Shown here: piece after piece, positions 24,490 to 32,431 of the stretch
Layout: each line of letters begins with the position of its first letter
Position numbering within the stretch: position 1 is the first letter of the stretch
Assembly (NCBI RefSeq): GCF_000725625.1
Contig: NZ_JOHS01000017.1
Coordinates: forward strand, 1 to 64,000
Direction: 5' to 3'
From: Streptomyces sp. NRRL F-6676
Lineage (GTDB): Bacteria > Actinomycetota > Actinomycetes > Streptomycetales > Streptomycetaceae
Length of the DNA stretch: 64,000 bases
Position numbers and translations under genes: made by a program
Notes under the pieces: model-generated
Seen by the model: the letters and a program-made list of their open reading frames with translations, nothing else
Told to the model about the DNA's origin: nothing
Database searches by the model: none

Positions 24490-26825
24490 GCACTCCTCCG
24501 GCTGCCGGTCCCGCCCCGGCCCCCGCCCCGCCGCCCGCCGCCCCGCCCGGCCGCCCGGCCCCGCCGCCGGGCGCCGGTCCCGCGCCCGGCGGTGGCCAGG
24601 CACCGCCCGCGGACGCCGGCGGGCAAGCGGCACCGCCCACTGCCCCGCCGACGCCGGCGGCGGAGGGCGACAACGTCGGGACGGGCACCAGCGCCAGCCG
24701 GGCCACCGCCCGCACCGGCCAGGGCAGCCTGCGCGCGGGCCTGCTGCGCGAGGCGTGGACACACATCGGCGGCGACCGGGTACAGGGCGACAAGATCGTC
24801 GTCCAGGCCGCGGGAGAACGCGGCGTCGTGCTGCGCACCCTGGACGCCGGCACGGTGGAGGCCGTACGCCACGCCTTCCAGCCGCCGCCCCGCTGGGAGG
24901 AGATCCAGGCCGACGCCTGGCAGCGCCGCTCCGTGGTGCTGCGCGGCCCCGCGGGCGCGGGCAAGACCGCGGCGGCCGTGCGACTGCTGCTGTCCGCCGG
25001 CGTCAGCACCTGGTACCTGCTGGACTCGGTGGCCGAACTGTCCCGCCTGACCGGCCCGCTCCGGCTCGGCACCGGCGTGGGCCTGCTGCTCGACCGCCCC
25101 GGCGACCTGGGCGAACTCACCGGCTCCCTGCTCGCGGGCCTGGAGGACCTGCTGAGGCGGGCCGACGCCCGCCTGGTGCTGATCGCCGGCCCCGGGAGCG
25201 GACCGGGTGCCGGCGCCGCCGAGTACGTGCAGCGCGTCGCCCGCCCCGGCACCCTGCGCCCCGTTCTCGCCGCCCACCTCGCCCACCGGCTCGGCGAGGA
25301 GGACGCCGAGCGGGTCCTCGCCCGGGACGGCGTCGCCGAACTCGTCGCGGACCTCCTGGACGACTCCGCCGCCTGCCGCGACGCCGCCCGGCTCGCCGAC
25401 GTGCTCGCGCACGAGCACCACGGCGGCGACCTCGACCCCGACCGGGTCCGCGCCCGCATGGACCACACCGGCGGCGAAGGACCGGAGGACTGGTTCGAAG
25501 GGCTCGGCGACACGGCGCTGCGCACCCAGGCCATCGCGCTCGCCGTCCTCGGCGGCCTGCCCCAGGAGGACGTGGCCCACGCCGCCACCACCCTGCTGGA
25601 CCGGTTCCGCAGTGATCGCGGCGTCCTCACCGCCAGCCTCCAGCACGGTCCCGTACCGCTGCGCCGCGACCCGTTCGCCCAGCCCCGCCGCCTGTTCGCG
25701 GAGCAACTGCGCGCCCGCACCGTCTCCGCGGTCACCGAGGGCACCTACGGCCGGCTGCCGTGCACGGTCGCCGAGTACCGCGACCCCGACTACCCGGCCC
25801 GCGTCATCCGGCACGTCTGGTCCGAGTACGGCATCCAGCGCGAACTCGTGGACTGGCTGGCCGGACTGGTCGACTCGCCCTCCCAGCAGGTGCGCGGTTT
25901 CGCCGGAACCGCGCTCGGCGTCATCGCCACCGAGGCCTTCGACCACATGGCCACCCAGGTGTTCCCCCGGTGGATCCAGGACGAGACGGCCGGCTCCCTG
26001 CGCCGGGAGGCCATCGCCTACGCGCTGCGGGTGTGCGCCCGCGACCCGGTACTGCGGCCCGGCGTGCACGCCCTCGTCCAGAGCTGGTACCTCGACGGCG
26101 GATGGCCCTTCCAGGCCGCGGCGGCCCGCGCCTTCGGCCTGTGCCTGGGCGGGGGCGACCTCGCCGGCGCCGTACAGGCCCTCACCCGGCTCGGCACCGT
26201 CGACCGCATGCCGGTGGCGATCGCGATCGGTGACGCCTTCGCCGATCTGGTGGAGGAGGACGTGGCCGCGCACGCACCGACGGTGCTGCGCGCCGTCGCC
26301 GAGATGGTGCACGAGCCGCGCAGCCGCGCCTGCGGTCACCTGGTCTTCCTCATCCTCGCCGACTCCCTGGTCACCAAGGGGACGGACGGCGCCGACGCCC
26401 CGGCACGCGACCGGCCGACCCTGCTGCGGCTCGCCGCCGAGGCCCCGCCGGGCGGCGAAGTGCGCCGGCTGCTCGGCTATCTGTGGTCGGAGACGATCGG
26501 CGGCGAACTCTTCGCCGACGAGGCGGCGACCGTGCTCGAGGGGTGGGCCGCCCGGGCCGAGTCCGACCCGCTGCTCCTCGACGACCTGGTCCGCCTCCTC
26601 GTCGACGACGTGGCCGCCCGCTCGCCGCGCGTCGGGCTGCTGCTGGGGCGCTACGCCCGCGGCTGGACCGAGCGCGACCGCTTCCGGCCACTGCCCCGCT
26701 CCGCGGCGGTCCTCGGCGGCGCCCTGCGCCCGGAGCCGCGGCCTCCGGGCCGTTCCGGCACCCGGCCGACGCCCCGCCCGACAGCACAGCCCGTTCCGCC
26801 AGCCCAGCCAGGGGGTGCCCGGTGA
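24486..26825 (+). CDS. STAND-like P-loop NTPase with helical repeats
   Basis: 779 residues. A 70-residue Pro/Ala disordered start, then GD-rich segments (EGDNVGTGT, and IGGDRVQGDKIV at 94-105) that match the C-terminal motif of the preceding protein. The NTPase core has Walker A GPAGAGKT (154-161) and a Walker-B-like LLLDRPGDL; downstream an arginine/helical region and, from about 420, alpha-helical repeats of HEAT/TPR character (VRGFAGTALGVIATEAF, LRREAIAYALRVCARD). This is the layout of STAND/NLR-like signalling ATPases, which oligomerise on sensing a trigger. Starts by ATGA overlap and ends by GTGA overlap with the next gene. No recognisable effector domain, so the output is probably supplied by neighbours. 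Confidence 0.7.
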   Translation: MSTPPAAGPAPAPAPPPAAPPGRPAPPPGAGPAPGGGQAPPADAGGQAAPPTAPPTPAAEGDNVGTGTSASRATARTGQGSLRAGLLREAWTHIGGDRVQGDKIVVQAAGERGVVLRTLDAGTVEAVRHAFQPPPRWEEIQADAWQRRSVVLRGPAGAGKTAAAVRLLLSAGVSTWYLLDSVAELSRLTGPLRLGTGVGLLLDRPGDLGELTGSLLAGLEDLLRRADARLVLIAGPGSGPGAGAAEYVQRVARPGTLRPVLAAHLAHRLGEEDAERVLARDGVAELVADLLDDSAACRDAARLADVLAHEHHGGDLDPDRVRARMDHTGGEGPEDWFEGLGDTALRTQAIALAVLGGLPQEDVAHAATTLLDRFRSDRGVLTASLQHGPVPLRRDPFAQPRRLFAEQLRARTVSAVTEGTYGRLPCTVAEYRDPDYPARVIRHVWSEYGIQRELVDWLAGLVDSPSQQVRGFAGTALGVIATEAFDHMATQVFPRWIQDETAGSLRREAIAYALRVCARDPVLRPGVHALVQSWYLDGGWPFQAAAARAFGLCLGGGDLAGAVQALTRLGTVDRMPVAIAIGDAFADLVEEDVAAHAPTVLRAVAEMVHEPRSRACGHLVFLILADSLVTKGTDGADAPARDRPTLLRLAAEAPPGGEVRRLLGYLWSETIGGELFADEAATVLEGWAARAESDPLLLDDLVRLLVDDVAARSPRVGLLLGRYARGWTERDRFRPLPRSAAVLGGALRPEPRPPGRSGTRPTPRPTAQPVPPAQPGGAR

Positions 26826-28723
26826 CCGAACCGGTCTCTTTGACAGTCAGCCAGTCACCGGTGCCGCGCATGGCACTGGGACCCACCAGAGCGACCCAGC
26901 CGCACCTCGCGGTCGTCTACGCCGACGCGTTCGGCGACGTCGAGTGCTTCGAGGGCCGCCCGATGAAGCCCTCGCAGCAGGTGTTCTCCCGCTACCGCAC
27001 CCGGTACGAGGTCGACCTGCGCGCCCACACCCGCACCGCCGTCCTCGGACGTAATCCGCTGGTCTCCCGGGACGGCGTCCACACCTTCGAGGTGACGGTC
27101 TCCTTCACCTTCGGCATCGACGGCTGGGACGGCGCCAAGAACTGGGTGCGGGCCGGTCTGGAAGACGCCCTGACGCCGGTGCACCAACACCTGATCACCC
27201 TCTTCCACGGGGCCGGCCGGCGCTTCGACATCCGCGACGCCTCCGGCCTGGAGCACCACCTCAATCAGCTGTGCGCCCGGCCGACGGCCCTCCCGGCCGG
27301 GCTGCGCCTCCACGGCTGCCGGGTGTGGGTCTCCGCCGCGGAGGCGGCCCGCACCCACGAGGAGACCCTCATCCGGGCCGCCTGGCGGGAGGAACAGGGG
27401 GCCGCCGAGCACACGCCGGACCTCGGCGAGACACGGCGCCAGGGCGAGATCGACGCCCTGAAGCAGGCCCAGGAGCTCGCGGCCACCGCCCGGCAGGCCC
27501 GCGCCCTGGCCGGGATGCTGGTGACCGCCGAGGACCTGATCAAGCAGTACCTGGTGACCCACCCGCACGACGCGGCCGGTGCCTTCGCCATGCTGCGCCA
27601 GATGGAGGACTCCCGGGCCGCCACCGCCGAGTTGCAGAACCAGCGCGCCCTCGGCCTGTTCGAGGTGATGGCCGACAAGGGGCTGATCCAGTCCGGCGAC
27701 CTGGACCTGATGCGCCGGCAGCTCACCGGCACGGTGGGCCGCGCCACCGGCGGCGACGGAGCCCTGCCGCCCGTCGCCGCGCCCCTGCCGGCGCTCGGCA
27801 CCCGGCCCTGGGACGCGCCCCCGGCCCGGCTCACGGCGGCCGCGCCTGCGCCGGTCCCGGGCAGCCTGGTCCCGGGCGCCTCGGCCCCCGGGTCCCCGAC
27901 TCCCGGCACGCCGACTTCCGGCACGCCGGCGCCCGGCATCCCGGCCCCCGGCCCGGGGACGCGTCCGGCCGCCGGGTCCGCCTTTCCGGCGGCCGGGGAG
28001 CCCGCCCCCACCCTGGTCGAGCCGTCCGGCGCGGACACCCTCCGGACTCCGTCCGCCGCCTTCGCCGGTGCCGCGCTGATCTATCTGGTGCTGGACGAGT
28101 CCCTCGACCGCGCGTCCGTGGACGAACTCAACCGCGGCCTGGCCGCCCTGCACTCCGCGCTCTCCGCCGCGCCGCGGGTCTCCGCCGCACTGCGCCTGTG
28201 CGTCCTCGGCATGGCCGCCACCACCGAACCCCGGCTGCACCTGGAGCAGGTGGTGCCCGGCACCCGCACGCCGATCCTCGTCGAGCGGCCGGGACTGTCG
28301 TACACCCACGCCTTCCGCACCCTGAAGTCGCTGATCGGGCAGGACGTCACCGTCGTCAGGGCGGAGGGCGTACAGGTGCTCAGGCCCGTCGTGTACTTCC
28401 TCACCGGCGGCGTGCCCGAGGACGCCACAGGTTGGGAGGCCGCCCACCGGGAGCTGACCGACGCCGCCACCCACCCCGCGGCACCGCATCTGATCGCCCT
28501 GGGCATCGGCCGGGCCGAACCCCGGGCGGTGCGCACCCTGGCGACCAGGCCGGAGTTCGGCTTCACGGCGGCCCCGCACCAGGACACCGCCTCCGCCGCA
28601 CACAGCTGCGCCGCCCTGCTGCGCGACGGGGTCGTCGGCTACGGGGAGCGTCTCGCCGCCGGCGACCCCCAGTTCTCGGTCACCGCACCGGACGGTTTCC
28701 GGCCCGCACAGGACGCACTCTGA
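26822..28723 (+). CDS. SPFH/band-7-like and degenerate vWA fusion protein
   Basis: 633 residues. Residues about 15-200 read like a band-7/SPFH domain (PLVSRDGVHTFEVTVSFTF, then GLRLHGCRVWVSAAE) followed by a charged helical region (about 190-290, GEIDALKQAQELAATARQARAL). A 110-residue Pro/Gly/Thr linker with PGTPTSGTPAPG-type repeats separates a C-terminal vWA domain (about 415-625). The MIDAS DxSxS of that domain is replaced by DESLD, so metal binding is doubtful, whereas the next gene has an intact copy of the same domain. GTG start overlaps the NTPase stop. No membrane segment seen. The SPFH label is a by-eye judgement; the vWA homology is clear from shared segments (RPVVYFLTGGVPED, TRPEFGF). 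Confidence 0.6.
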   Translation: MTEPVSLTVSQSPVPRMALGPTRATQPHLAVVYADAFGDVECFEGRPMKPSQQVFSRYRTRYEVDLRAHTRTAVLGRNPLVSRDGVHTFEVTVSFTFGIDGWDGAKNWVRAGLEDALTPVHQHLITLFHGAGRRFDIRDASGLEHHLNQLCARPTALPAGLRLHGCRVWVSAAEAARTHEETLIRAAWREEQGAAEHTPDLGETRRQGEIDALKQAQELAATARQARALAGMLVTAEDLIKQYLVTHPHDAAGAFAMLRQMEDSRAATAELQNQRALGLFEVMADKGLIQSGDLDLMRRQLTGTVGRATGGDGALPPVAAPLPALGTRPWDAPPARLTAAAPAPVPGSLVPGASAPGSPTPGTPTSGTPAPGIPAPGPGTRPAAGSAFPAAGEPAPTLVEPSGADTLRTPSAAFAGAALIYLVLDESLDRASVDELNRGLAALHSALSAAPRVSAALRLCVLGMAATTEPRLHLEQVVPGTRTPILVERPGLSYTHAFRTLKSLIGQDVTVVRAEGVQVLRPVVYFLTGGVPEDATGWEAAHRELTDAATHPAAPHLIALGIGRAEPRAVRTLATRPEFGFTAAPHQDTASAAHSCAALLRDGVVGYGERLAAGDPQFSVTAPDGFRPAQDAL

Positions 28724-28740
28724 CGTATTCTCCCGCCATC

Positions 28741-28753
28741 TGACGGCCCGTCA
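28741..28753 (+). promoter_or_regulatory. Inverted repeat TGACG-GCC-CGTCA (copy 2)
   Basis: Second copy of the 13-bp element seen at 23366, followed by the same TAC. It lies in the only sizeable gap (110 bp) of the locus, so the TerY-like/phosphatase/kinase half may have its own co-regulated promoter. Confidence 0.45.
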
Positions 28754-28833
28754 TACGGCGCCGGAAGGGGGACCGGGAAGCACCACCACCCATGTGACAC
28801 CAACGGGACGAGAACGACGGAGACGGAACGACA

Positions 28834-29514
28834 ATGAGGGAAAGCAATCGGGGGCACTTGCTCCCCATCTACGTTCTGGCCGACGAGTCGGGCTCGATGA
28901 GCGAGCACATCGACGATCTCAACGACGGCCTCAGATCACTGCACCAGGCCCTGCTCGGCGAACCGATGGCCGCGGCCAAGGTGCGCTTCTCGGTGCTGGG
29001 CTTCTCGGACGACGTGGTGGAACGGGTCCACCTGGTGGACCTGCGCAGCGCGAACGAGTTCCCGCGCCTGTGGACGCGCGGCATGACCAGCTACCGTGCC
29101 GCCTTCGAGGACCTCATCGCCCGCATTCCCGGCGACGTCGGCTCCCTCAAGTCCGAGGGCTACCTGGTGCACCGGCCCGCCGTGTTCTTCCTCAGCGACG
29201 GCCTGCCCAACCACGGGGAGGACTGGCAGGACGCGCACCGCCGGCTCACCGACCACGCCACCACCCTGGGCGCGCCGAACATCATCGCCTGCGGCATCGT
29301 GGACGCCGACGCGCCGACCATCAACCAGGTCGCCACCCGCCCCGAGTTCGGGTTCGTCGCCAACAAGGGCGTCGACGTCGGCGCGGCGATCGCCAAGTTC
29401 TGCACCTCGCTCACCAAGAGCGTGATCGCCTCGGGGCGGTCACTGACGTCCCAGTCGCCGCAACTGGTGGTGGACAAGCCGGAAGGCTTCACCGTCGCCA
29501 TCGACGTGATCTGA
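28834..29514 (+). CDS. TerY-like von Willebrand factor A protein
   Basis: 226 residues, one vWA domain. MIDAS residues are intact: D17-E-S19-G-S21 in YVLADESGSMSE, the Thr in GMTSYRAAFEDL and the Asp in VFFLSDGLPN. Matches TerY-type vWA proteins, which act with a PP2C phosphatase and a protein kinase (TerY-P triad) in stress and conflict loci. Phosphothreonine or metal-dependent partner binding is the expected role. ATG at 28834; GGAACGACA upstream gives only a weak ribosome site. One base separates its stop from the phosphatase start. Confidence 0.88.
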   Translation: MRESNRGHLLPIYVLADESGSMSEHIDDLNDGLRSLHQALLGEPMAAAKVRFSVLGFSDDVVERVHLVDLRSANEFPRLWTRGMTSYRAAFEDLIARIPGDVGSLKSEGYLVHRPAVFFLSDGLPNHGEDWQDAHRRLTDHATTLGAPNIIACGIVDADAPTINQVATRPEFGFVANKGVDVGAAIAKFCTSLTKSVIASGRSLTSQSPQLVVDKPEGFTVAIDVI

Positions 29515-29515
29515 C

Positions 29516-30688
29516 GTGGGCAAGCACCGCCAGAGCCCCGAGGAGCAGTGGGGTCCGGACCGGCCCGTCCCGCCCCCGCCCCGTCCGGCGCCGGCCCTGT
29601 ACGTGCCGGAACCGCAGGAGCCCCTGGAGCCCCTGGAGCCGCTGGGCCAGGGCGGAGGGCAGGAGCCCGGCCCCGGCGAGGTGTACGACTGGCAGCGGGA
29701 GGACTGGTCGGAAACGGGTGCGCCCGCCCCGTCGGCCCACCGCACACCCGGCGCTCTCGTCCAGGCGTCCGGCCACGCCGCCGGCGGCGAGGCATCACCC
29801 GGTGACCGCTGGCGCCCGCTCGTCGTGGGCACGCCCGGTCCGCTGTTCGCCCCCCGACCGCCGACCGGGGGGCTGTCGTACCGCCCCGACACGGTGTGCG
29901 ACGGCTGGTCCACCGACGCCCTCGACCTGCGGCTCGCCTCCGTTCGCGGTCACCAGCACCGCTACGACGGCCGTCCGCGCGAGGACGACGCGGCAGCGGG
30001 CTGGGACCCGGCGACCGGTGCGGTGGTGTTCGCCGTCGCGGACGGCGTGTCCGACGCGCGGCAGCCGCACATCGGTTCGCAACTGGCCTGCCGCAGCGCG
30101 GTCGACGAACTCCTCGCCCAGGTCCGGGCGGGCGCCGGCCGGGCCACCGACTGGCGGAAACTGCTGTCCACGGTCCACTGGCAACTGCTGGAGCAGGCCC
30201 GTCGCCTCCTGCGCGCCCCGGACACGGGCGTCGAGGCCACGGCCGACCTGCTGGCCACCACCCTGGTCGCCGGCGTGGCCACTCCGGGCCCGGGCGGGGT
30301 GCGGGTGGAGCTGGTGTGGGTGGGCGACTCGGGGGTCTGGGCGATCAAGCACGGAGAGCTCTACCCGCTGGCCGGCGGCAAGCGGACGGGAGCCGACGGG
30401 CTGCTCTCCTCGGCGGTCCGGCCACTGCCGTACCTCCCCGCCGAGATCCGCCCGTTCGCCTTCGAACTGGACCCGGGCACCGTCCTGCTGATCGGCACCG
30501 ACGGCTTCGGGGACCCCGTCGGCGACGGCCGGGGCGCCGTCGCCCGGCTCTTCGCCGACGCGCTGGTGGGCCCCGTGCCGCCGTTGGGCTTCGCGCACCT
30601 GCTCGACTTTTCGCGGGAGACGTTCGACGACGACCGGACCCTGCTGGCCCTGTGGCCCCGGAGCGAGGTGCGCGAGTGCCGCGGCTGA
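29516..30688 (+). CDS. PP2C-like serine/threonine phosphatase
   Basis: 390 residues. A 130-residue Pro/Glu-rich N-terminus (repeat EPLEPLEPLG) is followed by a PP2C domain (about 140-385) with metal-site motifs REDDAAAG, VFAVADGVSD, ELVWVGDSGVW, LIGTDGFGD and FDDDRTLLAL. The usual ADGMGG is ADGVSD, as in other TerY-linked phosphatases. Expected to reverse phosphorylation by the two kinases encoded immediately downstream. GTG start at 29516, one base after the TerY-like stop. Confidence 0.85.
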   Translation: MGKHRQSPEEQWGPDRPVPPPPRPAPALYVPEPQEPLEPLEPLGQGGGQEPGPGEVYDWQREDWSETGAPAPSAHRTPGALVQASGHAAGGEASPGDRWRPLVVGTPGPLFAPRPPTGGLSYRPDTVCDGWSTDALDLRLASVRGHQHRYDGRPREDDAAAGWDPATGAVVFAVADGVSDARQPHIGSQLACRSAVDELLAQVRAGAGRATDWRKLLSTVHWQLLEQARRLLRAPDTGVEATADLLATTLVAGVATPGPGGVRVELVWVGDSGVWAIKHGELYPLAGGKRTGADGLLSSAVRPLPYLPAEIRPFAFELDPGTVLLIGTDGFGDPVGDGRGAVARLFADALVGPVPPLGFAHLLDFSRETFDDDRTLLALWPRSEVRECRG

Positions 30689-30727
30689 CGAAGGCGGCCG
30701 GATGCCGCGCTTGAGAGAGGTGGCCGG

Positions 30728-32431
30728 ATGCCGGAGATAAAGGTGCGCTGGGTCCGCCCCGACCAGCTGGGTGAGTACCGGTCGAACCGGCTGGGCGACG
30801 GCGGTCAGGGCGTCGTCTACGCCGTGCCCGACCCGCCGGACCGGCTGGACGGGAGCTCCTGGGTCTACAAGGAGTACCGGGAGCCCGTGAACGCCGACGT
30901 GCTGCACGACATGTGCTGTTTCCTCGAGCCGCTCGCACTCCGCGAGCGCTCCTTCCTCCGGGCCCGGCTGGCCTGGCCGGCCGTCATGGTCTACGACGGC
31001 CGGCCGCCCACCGCCCCGTTGCCGTCGGCGAACCCGGGCACCCGTGTGCGCGGCTTCCTGATGCCGCGGGTGCCCGGCGAGTTCGAGCTGTACAGCAGCC
31101 AACTGGGACAGACCAAGGCGCAGGGTCTGGAGTTCCTGCTCAACGAGGACGCCTACACGGCGAAGATCGGACTGCACGTCGACGACCGACAGCGGCTGCG
31201 ACTGCTGATCGACCTGGCCAGAACCCTGGTACGGCTGCACGAGCAGCATGTGGTGGTGGGCGACCTCTCTCCCAAGAACGTCATGTTCACGCTGGCCGGG
31301 CAGGGCAGATGCCTGCTGATCGACTGCGACTCGATGCGGTACCGGGGCAGGGACGTGACGCCCCAGCTGGAGACCCCGGGCTGGACGGTGCCGGAACCGG
31401 AGAAGGCCACGGTCGCCTCCGACTCCCTGAAGTTCGGGCTGCTCGCCGCGCGGGTCTTCAACCGCAGCCAGGACGACACGGATGTCGGACCGCTGCGGGG
31501 AATATCGACGCAGTTGGCCAATCTGGCCACACGCAGCCGAAGCGGCGAGCCGCACCGCCGGCCGTCGCCCGGCGACTGGCTGACCGATCTGGAGATGGCG
31601 GACAACCGGCTGAAGAGCCGCCCCGCCGCCGGCCGCCCCTCCCACCCCACCGCTCCGACGCCGCAGCCCGCCCCGGAACCGCGGCCGGCCGCGGCCCCGG
31701 GGCCCAAGCCGCCTTTGGCCCGTACGACACCCTCACCCGCCGCCGGCACCCTGCCGCGACCGGTGCCGCCCCGGGCCACGTCGTCGTCGTGGGTGAGGCA
31801 GGCGCTCACCGTGCTGGTGCTGGTCCTGGTGGTGCTCGGCGCCGCGGTCGGCTACTCCCTCATGGAGCACGGGCACGACTCCGAGGGCTCCGGCGGCTCC
31901 GGCGGCTCCCCGGCGGCGACGTCCGGCGGCTCGTCCGGCACCACCCTCGACCGCGCCGACGACTCCGCCGCCCCCGGCTCGGGCGGGAAGTCCGCCCCGG
32001 CCCGCGCCCGCGCCTTCGGCACCGCCGTCGACTACTCACGGGTCGCCGACGAACCGGAGGCCGAGAAGGTGGCCGACATGTTCGCCGGCTTCTACGGCGC
32101 CATCAACGCCGGGAAGTACGACACCGCGCTGCGCCACTACGACCCCGCGACCACCGCCGTCGACCTCGGCTCCGCCCGAGGCCGCCGGGAGTGGAAGCGC
32201 CTCATGTCCACCACGAAGGACAGCCGCCTGGTGCTGCGCTCCCTGGACACCTCGGGCGACTACACGCTTGCCACGCTGAGCTTCCGCAGCCACCAGTCCG
32301 CGGGCCTCGGCCCGGGTGACGCCCCGGACTCCACCTGCGAGGACTGGCGGGTGACCTACCAGCTGACCCACACCGACGGCTACCGCATCTACAAGGCACC
32401 GCAAGGCGGCGTGAGCCATGCGGCCTGCTGA
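30728..32431 (+). CDS. Membrane-anchored divergent protein kinase
   Basis: 567 residues. Kinase domain about 10-290: glycine loop RLGDGGQGVVYAV, Lys in WVYKEYR, catalytic loop VVGDLSPKNVMF (Asp, Lys and Asn kept, HRD lost) and LIDCDSM in place of DFG. This pattern defines the kinase of TerY-P type loci. A Pro-rich linker, one membrane helix (about 359-380) and a Ser/Gly-rich spacer precede an extracellular C-terminal domain of about 130 residues (AEKVADMFAGFYGAINAGKYD) resembling NTF2/SnoaL-like ligand-binding folds. So it may relay an outside or envelope signal. Overlaps the next gene by 14 bp. Confidence 0.82.
   Translation: MPEIKVRWVRPDQLGEYRSNRLGDGGQGVVYAVPDPPDRLDGSSWVYKEYREPVNADVLHDMCCFLEPLALRERSFLRARLAWPAVMVYDGRPPTAPLPSANPGTRVRGFLMPRVPGEFELYSSQLGQTKAQGLEFLLNEDAYTAKIGLHVDDRQRLRLLIDLARTLVRLHEQHVVVGDLSPKNVMFTLAGQGRCLLIDCDSMRYRGRDVTPQLETPGWTVPEPEKATVASDSLKFGLLAARVFNRSQDDTDVGPLRGISTQLANLATRSRSGEPHRRPSPGDWLTDLEMADNRLKSRPAAGRPSHPTAPTPQPAPEPRPAAAPGPKPPLARTTPSPAAGTLPRPVPPRATSSSWVRQALTVLVLVLVVLGAAVGYSLMEHGHDSEGSGGSGGSPAATSGGSSGTTLDRADDSAAPGSGGKSAPARARAFGTAVDYSRVADEPEAEKVADMFAGFYGAINAGKYDTALRHYDPATTAVDLGSARGRREWKRLMSTTKDSRLVLRSLDTSGDYTLATLSFRSHQSAGLGPGDAPDSTCEDWRVTYQLTHTDGYRIYKAPQGGVSHAAC

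Noticed and set aside
22653..26825. A 1390-codon open frame across the GntR, cyclase and NTPase genes
   Set aside because: Only the part from 24486 is real. The earlier part is an Arg/Gly/Pro-rich shadow over two recognisable proteins in other frames.
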